DNA of 64,000 nt from Pseudomonadota bacterium (GTDB taxonomy: Bacteria; Pseudomonadota; Gammaproteobacteria; Burkholderiales; Gallionellaceae): positions 1 through 64,000 of the forward strand of contig JAPLQK010000024.1 in NCBI GenBank assembly GCA_026399735.1. Reading direction: 5' to 3'. Below the pieces are notes generated by a model, which was not told the origin of the DNA, did not search any database, and worked only from the letters and a program-made list of their open reading frames with translations. Within the stretch, counting starts at the first letter, position 1, and each line of letters starts with the position of its first letter. The translations under genes were made by a program, and so were the position numbers. Of this stretch, positions 1 to 10,153 are shown piece after piece.

Positions 1-252
1 GGCGACACCCTGCCGGAAAAGAAACCGCATCCGATGCCGTTGCTGCATGCCGCAAAGTTCTTCGGCGTGCCGATCGATCAATTGCTGTTAATTGGCGATT
101 CGCTGAATGACACGATTGCAGCGCGTGCCGCCGAATGCCCGGTATTCTGCGTACCTTACGGCTACAACCACGGTGAACCGGTGGAAACACTGGATCTGGA
201 TGCGGTCATCGCCAATCTTCCGGCCGCCTTACCGTTGATGAAACTGGCCTGA
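1..252 (+). CDS. gph: Phosphoglycolate phosphatase (HAD family), C-terminal part, truncated by window start
   Basis: Open from base 1 (GDTLPEKKPHPMPLLHAAKFFGVPIDQLLLIGDSLNDTIAARAAECPVFCVPYGYNHGEP), HAD motif GDSxND; followed by trpE as is common in betaproteobacteria. Confidence 0.85.
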   Translation, partial: GDTLPEKKPHPMPLLHAAKFFGVPIDQLLLIGDSLNDTIAARAAECPVFCVPYGYNHGEPVETLDLDAVIANLPAALPLMKLA

Positions 253-318
253 AAAGCAGTTGCTAGACGCTAGCGCGTAGCGGCAGTTGTCGCTACGCGA
301 ATCAGCTCAGGAGATTTC

Positions 319-1806
319 ATGTTGCACCCGATGACCGAACAAGAATTTAAAGCACTGGCTGAGCAAGGCTATAACCGCATTCCACTGGTCGCAGAGACCT
401 TCGCCGATCTCGACACGCCGTTGTCGCTGTACCTCAAACTCGCCAACAAACCGTTTTCCTATTTACTGGAATCCGTTCAGGGCGGCGAGCGCTTCGGGCG
501 TTATTCCTTCATCGGACTGCCTGCCGATACGCGCATCACGGTGCGCGGCAAACAAGTCACGCTGACCTGTGCCTCGGGCGAAACCACGCAACAAGTAGAT
601 CATCCGCTGGATTATATCGAGGAATATCAGGCGCGCTTCAAAGTCGCCCCTTTGTCCGGCCTGCCGCGTTACACCGGCGGCCTTGCCGGATATTTCGCTT
701 ATGAAACAATACGTTATATAGAACCTCGCCTGTCCGGCGTGCAAAAGCCGGATGCCATCGGCACACCCGATATTCTGCTGATGCTCACCGAGCAACTGGC
801 GGTAGTGGACAACTTATCCGGCAAGCTGACCTTCATCGTCTACGCAGACCCCGCGCAGGATGACGCCTACCCGCTGGCACGCGAACGTCTGCGCGAACTG
901 ATCGACATGTTGCGACGGCCGGCGGACATTCCCTTTGCGCCGCCCGCACAACGCTTCTATGCGAAATCCGAATTCGGTGAGACTGCCTTTAAGGCGGCAG
1001 TGGAGAAAGCCAAACAATACATTTTCGACGGCGACATCATGCAGGTGGTACTGTCACAACGCATGGCGCAACCCTTCCCCGCAGAACCCTTATCGCTGTA
1101 CCGCGCGCTGCGCAGCATCAATCCTTCGCCCTACATGTTCTACTACGACATGGGCGATCATCACGTGGTCGGCTCATCGCCCGAAATATTGGCGCGCCTG
1201 GAAGGCGATACCGTCACCGTGCGTCCGATTGCCGGAACCCGTCCGCGCGGCAAGACGCCTGAACAGGATGCAGAACTGGCGGCGGAATTACTGGCCGATC
1301 CGAAAGAGCTGGCGGAACACCTGATGCTGATCGATCTGGGGCGTAACGACATCGGCCGCGTCGCACAGAACGGCACCGTAAAATTAACCGACAAGATGGT
1401 GATCGAGCGCTATTCGCACGTGATGCACATCGTCTCCAACGTCGATGCAAAACTAAAACCCGGACTTTCCGCGATGGACGTACTCAAAGCCACCTTCCCG
1501 GCCGGCACGGTATCGGGTGCGGCAAAGGTGCGTGCAATGGAGATCATTGACGAACTGGAACCCACCAAACGCGGCATCTACGCCGGTGCGGTCGGCTATC
1601 TGGGATTTAACGGCGACATGGATGTCGCCATCGCGTTGCGCACGGCCGTGGTGAAAAACGGCACACTGTATGTACAGGCGGGTGCTGGCATCGTTGCCGA
1701 CTCGGTAGCGAGCAGCGAATGGCAGGAAACACAGAACAAGGCACGCGCCGTACTGCGCGCAGCCGAAATGGTGCTGGACGGACTGGATGCACAGGCGCAC
1801 CGGTAA
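319..1806 (+). CDS. trpE: Anthranilate synthase component I
   Basis: Full-length 495 aa chorismate-binding enzyme ([56 protein letters not shown]). Confidence 0.97.
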   Translation: MLHPMTEQEFKALAEQGYNRIPLVAETFADLDTPLSLYLKLANKPFSYLLESVQGGERFGRYSFIGLPADTRITVRGKQVTLTCASGETTQQVDHPLDYIEEYQARFKVAPLSGLPRYTGGLAGYFAYETIRYIEPRLSGVQKPDAIGTPDILLMLTEQLAVVDNLSGKLTFIVYADPAQDDAYPLARERLRELIDMLRRPADIPFAPPAQRFYAKSEFGETAFKAAVEKAKQYIFDGDIMQVVLSQRMAQPFPAEPLSLYRALRSINPSPYMFYYDMGDHHVVGSSPEILARLEGDTVTVRPIAGTRPRGKTPEQDAELAAELLADPKELAEHLMLIDLGRNDIGRVAQNGTVKLTDKMVIERYSHVMHIVSNVDAKLKPGLSAMDVLKATFPAGTVSGAAKVRAMEIIDELEPTKRGIYAGAVGYLGFNGDMDVAIALRTAVVKNGTLYVQAGAGIVADSVASSEWQETQNKARAVLRAAEMVLDGLDAQAHR

Positions 1807-1904
1807 TATTCACCGACAGCTGCTGAGCAACATGTAAAATTTTTATACATGCCTTTTTATTCGGGCCTGCGCTAATATCCAAGACGTATTTTTAATCTTG
1901 GGGA

Positions 1905-2618
1905 ATGATCATGAGAACCGGCATCATAAAAATCCTGGCTGTTGCAGCCATGATGATAGCAGGGCTTTTTGCGTCCCTGCCTGCCGCAGCAGGACTGTTG
2001 ACGACACCGGCGCAAATTCAAGCATTCAGCTTTGCCACGCCGAATAATACGACGCTGTCTTTTAACGGCTTTGACAGCACATTAGGCACGCTCAATAGCG
2101 TCCATTTCGTCTGGTCGCTGGATCAGACGCTTAACAATACCGTGATCAATACGAATGCCGGGCCATCGTCAGTGGGCAATCCGGTTCCGCTGACGGCAAC
2201 CGCGACCACGACCTTCACAGGCACCGGCGTTGCCGTTCTGTTAACAGGTACGAATACGTTAACGACCGCAGGCTTTACCGGATCGGTGCCAGGCGGCATG
2301 GCAGTCACAACCGTCGGAACGGCTTCCGTGACCGGAATGACAGGCGGCGTCTGTTTGAGCAATGATCTTTCATGCGGCGCAGGCAATACCAACCTGGCCG
2401 CTTATATCGGCGGCCTGAACTTGTTCAATATCGACATTTCAGGCATCGGCAATCAGGGCGGCACCGTACCTGCCGGCGTTTTTTCAGGAAACAACAGCAA
2501 CGCTTCCGGATCGCTCAGCATCACCTACGACTACACGGCACCCGTTTCTGCACCGGCCACATCCGCACTGTTGCTGATCGGACTGGTTGGCATGATCGGA
2601 TTGCGCCGTAAATCCTGA
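1905..2618 (+). CDS. PEP-CTERM-like sorting domain protein, secreted
   Basis: N-terminal signal peptide; Thr/Asn-rich body; C-terminus VSAPATSALLLIGLVGMIGLRRKS resembles PEP-CTERM anchor. Confidence 0.7.
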   Translation: MIMRTGIIKILAVAAMMIAGLFASLPAAAGLLTTPAQIQAFSFATPNNTTLSFNGFDSTLGTLNSVHFVWSLDQTLNNTVINTNAGPSSVGNPVPLTATATTTFTGTGVAVLLTGTNTLTTAGFTGSVPGGMAVTTVGTASVTGMTGGVCLSNDLSCGAGNTNLAAYIGGLNLFNIDISGIGNQGGTVPAGVFSGNNSNASGSLSITYDYTAPVSAPATSALLLIGLVGMIGLRRKS

Positions 2619-2641
2619 TCAGGTTTTGAGCATTTCAATCA

Positions 2642-2666
2642 AACCGCTCAAAAGAGCGGTTTTTTT
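2642..2666 (+). terminator. Rho-independent terminator after the PEP-CTERM-like gene
   Basis: aaccgctc-aaaa-gagcggtt followed by T-run. Confidence 0.85.
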
Positions 2667-2722
2667 ATGTCTGAAATGGTACGCTTAGGCAACCTGCCAA
2701 AACCTTACTGGAGGTTAGCTTC

Positions 2723-2989
2723 ATGCTTGCCGTCGAAATTGAAGCACCCATCGTTAATCATAGACTCAACATCTTCAGTGATCGGCTTCCGGCCCAGTCG
2801 CGCCTGGCAAAGATCATCGTAATGTATAGCGAAGAGAAATCTGACGCGCCTGCGCAAGGTGTTCTGTCACGTTTGCGCGCACATATCCCGCCCAGATCAA
2901 AGGTGAGGGCTTGTCGATCAAACGAGATGATTTATATGACCGCACCAGTGTTCGTTGATACCAACATCTGGTTCTACGCATTGAACTGA
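2723..2989 (+). pseudogene. Disrupted VapBC-type toxin-antitoxin locus (frameshifted antitoxin, PIN toxin truncated after ~17 aa)
   Basis: Antitoxin-like N-terminus; its C-terminus (KGEGLSIKRDDLYDR) is in another frame; toxin start MTAPVFVDTNIWFYALN at 2937 then stop. Confidence 0.6.
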
Positions 2990-3027
2990 CGAAAGTGGCA
3001 ATATGAGGGTATTATTGTCTATGTAGA

Positions 3028-3126
3028 TGCTGATTTATTCGTCATCTCCGCGAAAGCGGAGATCCAGCGTCTTGATTTAACTGGATTCCCGCCTGCGCGG
3101 GAATGACAAAACCGAATAAATCAGCA
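3028..3126. repeat. MITE/NIME-like palindromic repeat
   Basis: Perfect 14-bp terminal inverted repeats tgctgatttattcg / cgaataaatcagca enclosing gtcatctccgcgaaagcggagatccag...ctggattcccgcctgcgcgggaatgac. Confidence 0.75.
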
Positions 3127-3161
3127 CATCCCTAGAATCACATTAACAATGGAACACGCTG

Positions 3162-3410
3162 ATGAAGCTTAATCTCGCTATTGCGCAACACGTGGAAAAA
3201 CTCCCCCTTCCCCGCCAGAGCGAAGTATTAGATTACGTACTTTATCTGGAACAAAAAACAGCAAACCTATCCATCAGCGATAGTGAACGCAGTAAACAAC
3301 TGACTGCCGCGCTGAAAAAAGTGGTGGATATGAACCCCTATGCCAAAATCGACCCGATAGCATGGCTGCAAGAACAAAGAATTGAACGTTCCCTGCCGGG
3401 ACGAGATTAG
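3162..3410 (+). CDS. DUF2281-like antitoxin
   Basis: 82 aa, MKLNLAIAQHVEKLPLPRQSEVLDYVLYLEQK; directly followed by PIN toxin. Confidence 0.7.
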   Translation: MKLNLAIAQHVEKLPLPRQSEVLDYVLYLEQKTANLSISDSERSKQLTAALKKVVDMNPYAKIDPIAWLQEQRIERSLPGRD

Positions 3411-3414
3411 CCAC

Positions 3415-3783
3415 ATGCTGGCTGACAGCAACATCCTGATTTACGCCACGAAGCCGGAACACGCGGAACTTCGCCAATGGCTGATTGAGACCCTGCCCAA
3501 AGTATCTGTCATCAGCAAAGTGGAAATTCTCGGCTACCACAAGCTACATGCCGCCGAAAAAATTGCGCTGACAGAATTACTGAACAGCTTGGAACTGATT
3601 TACCTGACAGCTTCAAGCTACGAAATCGCCATCCAATTACGCCAGCAACGCAAACTCACACTCGGCGATGCCCTTATCGCAGCCACCTGTCTTGAACGGG
3701 GATACACACTGGCAACCCGTAACACACTGGATTTCACTTGGATTGAGGAATTGAAAGTAATCAATCCGTTGGAAGCACATTGA
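3415..3783 (+). CDS. PIN-domain ribonuclease toxin (VapC-like)
   Basis: MLADSNILIYATK... LGDALIAATCLERGYTLATRNTLDF, acidic PIN residues D4, E, D. Confidence 0.85.
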   Translation: MLADSNILIYATKPEHAELRQWLIETLPKVSVISKVEILGYHKLHAAEKIALTELLNSLELIYLTASSYEIAIQLRQQRKLTLGDALIAATCLERGYTLATRNTLDFTWIEELKVINPLEAH

Positions 3784-3904
3784 TGCCGAACGAATACAAC
3801 AATTGTATGATCGAAGCAAGGGCAATCGAAATCTGTTTTTTTGTCCTGTCAGTAGACGTGTGCTATATGAGATTTTTTGCAAAAGGAATGAATATGGAGA
3901 TTAG

Positions 3905-4903
3905 ATGTACGAATTAACAAAGTCCACGCGATGGTTCATTGTCCTAGTGGCACTAGCACTCTGCCCCATTACGACTTTTGCAATCAACTTCAACCCCGCA
4001 TCAGTAAAGGGGCTTGCACAGGCTTACGGATTCATCCTCGGGCAAGAGTATTCATTATCGCGCATAGAAACTGACTTCCCAGAAATGGCAACTCGCGTGG
4101 CGTTAGCTCGCGCACAGTTTGGCGCTACATTTCCCGATATCAAAACCAAGCTGGAAACACAACTCCAGAGCATCATGAGTGAAAAGCAATTTCAAGAAAC
4201 AGCATCCACTCTGCAAACCAGAACGCAAGAGATTTTTGCGCGTCAGCCTATCACGAGAGAAATTGCGGCCAATTTCTTTGAGCAGGTCAAAGACAGATCA
4301 AAGGGTGAAATCGAAAGCACTGTACTTGAGTACCTGCTTGCCGTGAAATACGCAGACCACCCAGTTGACGAGTTTTCAGATGGCTTTCGGCAACGATACC
4401 AAACGGATGGGACTGGCAAATCTCAAGGCATCAAGTTAAAGCTGCAACTCCCTCGGTCTTGGCTTGGTAAGGATGGAGAACGTCCACATATAGCTCAGAA
4501 ATGGATGAGCGAAAATGGGACAGGGTTAAACATTATCATGCTGATAATAGGCGATACAAAAGGCAACAATCCGACGAAAAAAGAAATTAATGAGTTGGTT
4601 CGCTCTGGTGAAGTGAAAAGTATTGCACCAGAAGGGTCTCGGTTCATAGATGCAGGGAATTTTAATTTAGAAAAACAGACTGGGTACTGGATGCAAGTAT
4701 CTATGCCAATCGAACGTGCTGGAATGAAAATGTACCAAGATATTCTGATCTATCAGCTTTTCTTTCGCGGCAAGGGCATTAGCATTCAGTGTGCTGCCGC
4801 AGGACAAGCAGATGAAATAACAAAAGTGGATGATGCTTTCAAAAGAATGAAGCCGTTATGCCAGCAGGTATTAAACAGCCTCGTGCTGACTCAAGCTTAC
4901 TAA
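3905..4903 (+). CDS. Secreted protein of unknown function
   Basis: 332 aa ORF with signal peptide; no recognised domain. Confidence 0.6.
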   Translation: MYELTKSTRWFIVLVALALCPITTFAINFNPASVKGLAQAYGFILGQEYSLSRIETDFPEMATRVALARAQFGATFPDIKTKLETQLQSIMSEKQFQETASTLQTRTQEIFARQPITREIAANFFEQVKDRSKGEIESTVLEYLLAVKYADHPVDEFSDGFRQRYQTDGTGKSQGIKLKLQLPRSWLGKDGERPHIAQKWMSENGTGLNIIMLIIGDTKGNNPTKKEINELVRSGEVKSIAPEGSRFIDAGNFNLEKQTGYWMQVSMPIERAGMKMYQDILIYQLFFRGKGISIQCAAAGQADEITKVDDAFKRMKPLCQQVLNSLVLTQAY

Positions 4904-4928
4904 CGTAGACCCGCTGCAATACGAATCA

Positions 4929-6605
4929 ATGAAAGCAAACATACCAATAAAACAAACAACAATCCCTTTGCTTGCGATTTTTCTTCTGATTCTCGCTGGA
5001 TGTGATGAGCGTGTTTCCAATAAAAGCACCGAAACTGCCGCCTCGTCAGTGCCAGTTGTAACGGCGAAAGAACCCACGCTGGAAGAAAAGTTTGTAGAGA
5101 CGAAAAAGAAGGCGGAAGCAGGGAACGCGGAAGCTCAATACAGCCTTGGTGAAATGTATTTCCAAGACAAAGCCCCCTCTGGCCCATGGGAAAAGTATCA
5201 AGAAAAAACAATCCTTACAAAAGAAAACATGGCTCATGCTCTTGAGTGGTTTCAGAAGGCTGCCAATCAAGGAAATGTAGATGCGCAATTCAATCTCGCG
5301 GTTATGTATATCCAAGGCAATGGGTGCGTTTCAGATAGCGCCAAAGCAGTTGAGTGGTTAGAAAAATCAGCCGTTAAAGGGCACGCAGAGGCTCAGTTGA
5401 GGCTTGGAATGATGTATGAGCATGGTGCTGGCATACCACAAAATATGGCCCAAGCAATCTTGTGGTATCAGAAAGCAGCTGCGCAGAATAATGCTGACGC
5501 GCAATTGATTATTGGCAATAGATATGAGCTGGGTTTGGGGTTGCCCTCAAGTATAGACAAAGCAAATGAGTGGTATCAAAAGGCTGCGGCTCAAGGTAAT
5601 GCTTTGGCGCAATTCAGACTTGGTTTTAACTACATGAAAGGTGATGGGTTGCCGAAAGATGCAGTTAAAGCAATGGTATGGCTTCAAAAATCTGCGGCGC
5701 AGGGGGAATCAAATGCACAGGCCAATCTGGGTATTTTGTATGAATTAGGACTCGGGGTGAATAAAGATATGATTCTAGCCTACGCGTGGTCCAACCTGGC
5801 TGCGGGTCAAGGAATAAGAGCTGCTAGAGTAAATCGTGACAATTATGAATCTCAATTAACCCCAGAGCAACTAACCGAAGGTCAACGATTGGCATCAAAC
5901 TGGAAAAAAGGCGATATATTACAATCGTCTAGTGACAGCGCCGCTGGTGCAACTTCGCCTGATGGCAAGCCAACTAAACAATCAACTGGTACAGCTTTCG
6001 CGGTCAGCAATGAAGGTCACGCACTTACCAATCATCACGTTATCAATGGTTGCTCCGAGGTGAAAATTGCGGGTCGTGAAGGCATAGTCAAAGTCATCAC
6101 TTCCGACAGCGTGAACGACCTCGCCCTACTACAATTGCCGGGCAAAGCTAACGACATCGCCAATCTCAATCCCGACTTGGGTAAATTGCGTCAGGGTGAT
6201 GACATCATCGTCTTTGGCTATCCGCTCAATTGGGTACTTTCTTCCGGTGGAAACCTAACGCCTGGCACGATTAGCGCGCTCACCGGACTGGGCAACAACA
6301 CCAACCAAATTCAAATCACAGCCCCTATTCAACCCGGTTCCAGCGGCAGCCCGGTGATGGATAAAAAAGGCAACGTAGTAGGCGTGGTTTCGATGAAACT
6401 ATCCGACACCAAGATGGTGAAATCAACGGGTTCTGTAGGGCAGAACGTCAACTTTGCCGTGAATGGTCAAACAGTAAAATCTTTTCTTGATGCAAACAAA
6501 GTACCCTATAAAACCGGCGGCGGATTTTTTTCGCGTGAAAAGAGCAATGCCGACATAGCTGAGGAAGCGCGTAAATCGACCATGTTGATTGAGTGCTGGA
6601 AGTAG
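4929..6605 (+). CDS. Lipoprotein with Sel1-like repeats fused to a trypsin-like (S1C) serine protease domain
   Basis: Lipobox LLILAGC; repeated A.YxLGxxYexG.G...d..kA..Wy.kAA.qGna units; catalytic H (TNHHVI), D (NDLALLQL), S (PGSSGSPV). Confidence 0.88.
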   Translation: MKANIPIKQTTIPLLAIFLLILAGCDERVSNKSTETAASSVPVVTAKEPTLEEKFVETKKKAEAGNAEAQYSLGEMYFQDKAPSGPWEKYQEKTILTKENMAHALEWFQKAANQGNVDAQFNLAVMYIQGNGCVSDSAKAVEWLEKSAVKGHAEAQLRLGMMYEHGAGIPQNMAQAILWYQKAAAQNNADAQLIIGNRYELGLGLPSSIDKANEWYQKAAAQGNALAQFRLGFNYMKGDGLPKDAVKAMVWLQKSAAQGESNAQANLGILYELGLGVNKDMILAYAWSNLAAGQGIRAARVNRDNYESQLTPEQLTEGQRLASNWKKGDILQSSSDSAAGATSPDGKPTKQSTGTAFAVSNEGHALTNHHVINGCSEVKIAGREGIVKVITSDSVNDLALLQLPGKANDIANLNPDLGKLRQGDDIIVFGYPLNWVLSSGGNLTPGTISALTGLGNNTNQIQITAPIQPGSSGSPVMDKKGNVVGVVSMKLSDTKMVKSTGSVGQNVNFAVNGQTVKSFLDANKVPYKTGGGFFSREKSNADIAEEARKSTMLIECWK

Positions 6606-6608
6606 AAA

Positions 6609-7289
6609 ATGTCGGATATATGTACAGAGATGATCAAAGGCGCTTTTACCTTAGTAGCCGTTGCACTCGGAGCGTTCATCGCGCTACAAGTTTACTTCAG
6701 GCAGAAAGAATATGAACTCATCAAACAGCGGTATCTTGAGGGTGGTGTTGATGTTGTCGCTTCGGAGCTTGAATCAACATTAGGAGTTGTTAGCCACAAT
6801 TGGGCACGATGCCTTCATGTATGCAAGTCATTCAGAGATGTCGGCGCCAACTTTGATATTAAGGAAATTGAACGCGGCTTCTTGAATATAGACAGTTCAC
6901 ATTTTCAGCAAATTGCTCATCATCGAATCAGTTCACTTATTAACTCAGATATCATCTGGGAATCATTTCAATTGGCAATGGCCTATGCTGATTCTGCAAA
7001 CTCTATGTTCACCAAAGAGATGCCAGAGACGATACGCTTACGTTGTACCACCGATCTTATGACCCAAGATCATGAAAGTATGGCCAACGCGATGTTGGAT
7101 AATTTACGCGAAACTAATGAGCGTGGTTTTAAGTACGCACTAATTACCCGTGAGCTGCATGCCTTGGGGTTAATGCTGGAAGTAGAAAAACTAAATATCA
7201 AGGCAATTACCAAGTTCTCAAAACGCCACGAGGTGCAACAACTCATTGAGAGACTACGTGCTGCTTTTCCGGAACAAGAACCCACGTAG
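6609..7289 (+). CDS. Hypothetical protein with N-terminal TM segment
   Basis: 226 aa ORF starting 3 nt after the Sel1/protease gene. Confidence 0.55.
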   Translation: MSDICTEMIKGAFTLVAVALGAFIALQVYFRQKEYELIKQRYLEGGVDVVASELESTLGVVSHNWARCLHVCKSFRDVGANFDIKEIERGFLNIDSSHFQQIAHHRISSLINSDIIWESFQLAMAYADSANSMFTKEMPETIRLRCTTDLMTQDHESMANAMLDNLRETNERGFKYALITRELHALGLMLEVEKLNIKAITKFSKRHEVQQLIERLRAAFPEQEPT

Positions 7290-7369
7290 CATGTTGAATC
7301 CGCCTCCAAATTACATAGATGCATTCGGCGGCTGGCGTTGCGCTCTTCTTCCATAGAAAAATTTAAAAT

Positions 7370-8986
7370 ATGTTACGTTTAACCGAAATCAAACTACCCA
7401 TCGGCCATCAGGATGGCGAAATCAGGACAGCGATCCTGAAACGACTGGGCATAGCCGACAATGAGCTTGTCAGCCATGTCATTTTCAAGCGCGGCGTAGA
7501 TGCGCGAAAAGCGCACGCCATTCTGTTCACCTACACCTTGCTGGTGGAAGTGCGGAATGAAGCCGAGGTTCTGGCGAAATTTGCGAACGATCCGCATGTC
7601 AGAATCGCACCCGACACCCGTTATCATTTCGTCGCGCAAGCGCCGCAGAGTATGACTTCCCGACCGGTCGTCGTCGGCATGGGACCTGCCGGGCTGTTTG
7701 CCGGACTGCTGTTGGCGCAGATGGGATTTCGTCCGCTGATACTGGAACGCGGCAAGGCAGTGCGTGAAAGAACCAAGGATACCTTCGGATTATGGCGCCA
7801 GGGCGTGCTGAATCCGGAATCCAACGTGCAATTCGGCGAAGGCGGTGCCGGAACTTTTTCGGACGGCAAGCTGTATAGCCAGATCAAGGATCCGCGCCAT
7901 CTGAGTCGCAAAGTGCTGGACGAATTCGTCAAGGCAGGCGCGCCGGAAGAAATATTGTATGAAAGCCACCCGCATATCGGCACCTTCCGTCTGGTGGGCA
8001 TGGTCGAAAAAATGCGCGAAACCATCCAGCAGCTGGGCGGCGAAATCCGTTTTGGCAGCCGCGTGGATGACATCGAGATTGAAAATGGCGCGGTAACGGC
8101 TGTCAAGTTGGCCAGCGGCGAACGCATCGCGACCTGCCATCTGGTGCTGGCGGTCGGCCACAGCGCACGCGACACCTTCGAGATGATCCACAAACGCGGC
8201 ATCTATATCGAAGCCAAACCCTTTTCCATCGGCTTTCGCATCGAACATCCCCAGTCACTGATAGACCGCGCCCGTTTCGGCAAGAACGCAGGCAATGAGT
8301 TGCTAGGCGCTGCGGATTACAAGCTGGTGCATCACGCCAGCAACGGACGTTCCGTGTACAGTTTCTGCATGTGCCCCGGCGGCACGGTGGTCGCGGCAAC
8401 TTCCGAAGTCGGGCGCGTCGTCACCAACGGCATGAGCCAGTATTCGCGCAATGAGCGCAACGCCAACGCCGGCATCGTTGTGGGCATTACACCCGAACAG
8501 GATTACCCCGGCGACCCGCTGGCGGGAATGGCGTTCCAGCGCCGCTGGGAATCACAAGCCTTCAAGCTGGGCGGCGAAACCTATCAGGCGCCAGGGCAAC
8601 TGGTCGGCGATTTTCTGGCAGGCCGTGCATCGACCAAATTCGGCGAGGTTCAGCCGTCCTACACCCCCGGCGTACACCTGACCGACCTGTCCACCGCACT
8701 GCCCGATTACGCCATTGAGGCAATCAAAGAGGCGATTCCGGCTTTTGCCAAACAAATCAAAGGGTTCGATCTTGCCGATGCGGTGCTGACCGGCGTGGAA
8801 ACGCGCACTTCCTCGCCGATCCGCATCAAGCGCAATGCCGATGACTTGCAGAGCATCAACACCCGTGGCCTGTATCCGACCGGCGAGGGTGCAGGCTATG
8901 CGGGCGGGATTTTATCGGCGGCGGTGGACGGCATCGAGGTCGCCGAAGCGGTAGCGTTAAGCCTGCTGTCAGCCGCTGCGAAATAA
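7370..8986 (+). CDS. FAD-dependent oxidoreductase/dehydrogenase
   Basis: PVVVGMGPAGLFAGLLLAQMGFRPLILERG dinucleotide-binding motif, 538 aa. Confidence 0.9.
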   Translation: MLRLTEIKLPIGHQDGEIRTAILKRLGIADNELVSHVIFKRGVDARKAHAILFTYTLLVEVRNEAEVLAKFANDPHVRIAPDTRYHFVAQAPQSMTSRPVVVGMGPAGLFAGLLLAQMGFRPLILERGKAVRERTKDTFGLWRQGVLNPESNVQFGEGGAGTFSDGKLYSQIKDPRHLSRKVLDEFVKAGAPEEILYESHPHIGTFRLVGMVEKMRETIQQLGGEIRFGSRVDDIEIENGAVTAVKLASGERIATCHLVLAVGHSARDTFEMIHKRGIYIEAKPFSIGFRIEHPQSLIDRARFGKNAGNELLGAADYKLVHHASNGRSVYSFCMCPGGTVVAATSEVGRVVTNGMSQYSRNERNANAGIVVGITPEQDYPGDPLAGMAFQRRWESQAFKLGGETYQAPGQLVGDFLAGRASTKFGEVQPSYTPGVHLTDLSTALPDYAIEAIKEAIPAFAKQIKGFDLADAVLTGVETRTSSPIRIKRNADDLQSINTRGLYPTGEGAGYAGGILSAAVDGIEVAEAVALSLLSAAAK

Positions 8987-8999
8987 CGGAGCGAATACC

Positions 9000-9992
9000 G
9001 TGGGGGAGTTGAGCGTCATCGAATTGTTGTCTCCCCCGGACGATTTTCTGCCGAATGAGCCGGAAGGCGCGGCCTTTCACAAGGCGTTTCTAGCCTCCGG
9101 CATTATCAATTTCAACTGTCGCTATTTAGCGATTTTCAGGGACGAACAGCGCATTGCGGTGATTCCCTATTTTTTGAGCACCTTCAGTCTAGGCACCCTG
9201 CTGCCGGATAGTTTGCTGAAAAGCTTGCTTGCCTGGATAAAGTTTAGCTATGTTTGCGTCGGACATCCTTCGACCGACTTTGGCATGATAGACGGGGAAG
9301 TTTCTGCAGAAGTCCTGGCATTGGTCAATACGACGCTGGGAAAAAAGGCCGCGCTGATCGCCTACAAGGGTTTTTCAGAGAAACTGCCGCTGGAAGGTTT
9401 TACCCGGGCGCGCGGTCTGCCCGTGGCAGTACTGAACATCGAGCATGATTATTATTCTGAAATTGATGGGCACAGACGCCGCGACTTCAAACATAAACTG
9501 GAAAAAGCGCAATCTCTGCGCTTCGAAACCTGCGCAAGCTTGTCCGCGCAACTTGCGCTTCAGGTATTCGAGCTCTACCTGAACACTTACAACCATGCAC
9601 CGCTGAAATTCGAACGACTGACACTGGCCTATTTTCAGCAAACCGCTGCCATCAGTCGCTTCCTGCTGTTCTTCGAAGCGGACACACTGATCGGTTTTGC
9701 CCAGATCATCGGGAAAAATCAAAAGGCGCTGTTCAAGTATGTCGGCATGAATTATCTGCATAATCGCCAATACGGGCTATATTACGTGATGTGCCTGAAA
9801 GGCATCGAAGTCTGTGAGCGCAAGGGTTACCATCAACTGGAGTTGGGTGTCACTTCCTACCATTTCAAACGCCTGCTGGGCGGCCAACTGGTTGAAACCG
9901 GCCTGTATTTCCGCCACAGCCATCCTCTGATCAATTACCTGCTCGGCAAATTCAAATTTTTGATCGAGCCAACAGCAGATGAGTTGATGTAA
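9000..9992 (+). CDS. GNAT/FemAB-like N-acetyltransferase
   Basis: 330 aa, GTG start; C-terminal acyltransferase-like region (FAQIIGKNQKALFKYVGMNYLHNRQYGLYYVMCLKGIEVCERKGYHQLELG). Confidence 0.55.
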   Translation: MGELSVIELLSPPDDFLPNEPEGAAFHKAFLASGIINFNCRYLAIFRDEQRIAVIPYFLSTFSLGTLLPDSLLKSLLAWIKFSYVCVGHPSTDFGMIDGEVSAEVLALVNTTLGKKAALIAYKGFSEKLPLEGFTRARGLPVAVLNIEHDYYSEIDGHRRRDFKHKLEKAQSLRFETCASLSAQLALQVFELYLNTYNHAPLKFERLTLAYFQQTAAISRFLLFFEADTLIGFAQIIGKNQKALFKYVGMNYLHNRQYGLYYVMCLKGIEVCERKGYHQLELGVTSYHFKRLLGGQLVETGLYFRHSHPLINYLLGKFKFLIEPTADELM

Positions 9993-10106
9993 ACTCTGCG
10001 ACCTGAAAATAGCCACTGCATCGGCACACAAGACTTAACCTGACCGGAACCACACATCATGCTTTTGATGATTATCCAATAGCATCCATTGCAATCAAAG
10101 AAATAT

Positions 10107-10128
10107 GGGGGTATCGTTGGGGGTATCA
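10107..10128. repeat. Putative attL direct repeat
   Basis: gggggtatcgttgggggtatca, matches 24807-24828 with 1 mismatch. Confidence 0.8.
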
Positions 10129-10153
10129 ATCTCACGCAAGCTCTAATACCCCC

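Noticed and set aside
463-1800. Several antisense ORFs over trpE (463-795, 1161-1394, 1453-1800)
   Set aside because: Lie entirely within a clearly coding gene in opposite frames; compositionally biased shadow ORFs without RBS or domain.
7624-8399. Long antisense ORFs over the FAD oxidoreductase
   Set aside because: Shadow ORFs of a GC-rich coding region; protein sequences low in recognisable structure.
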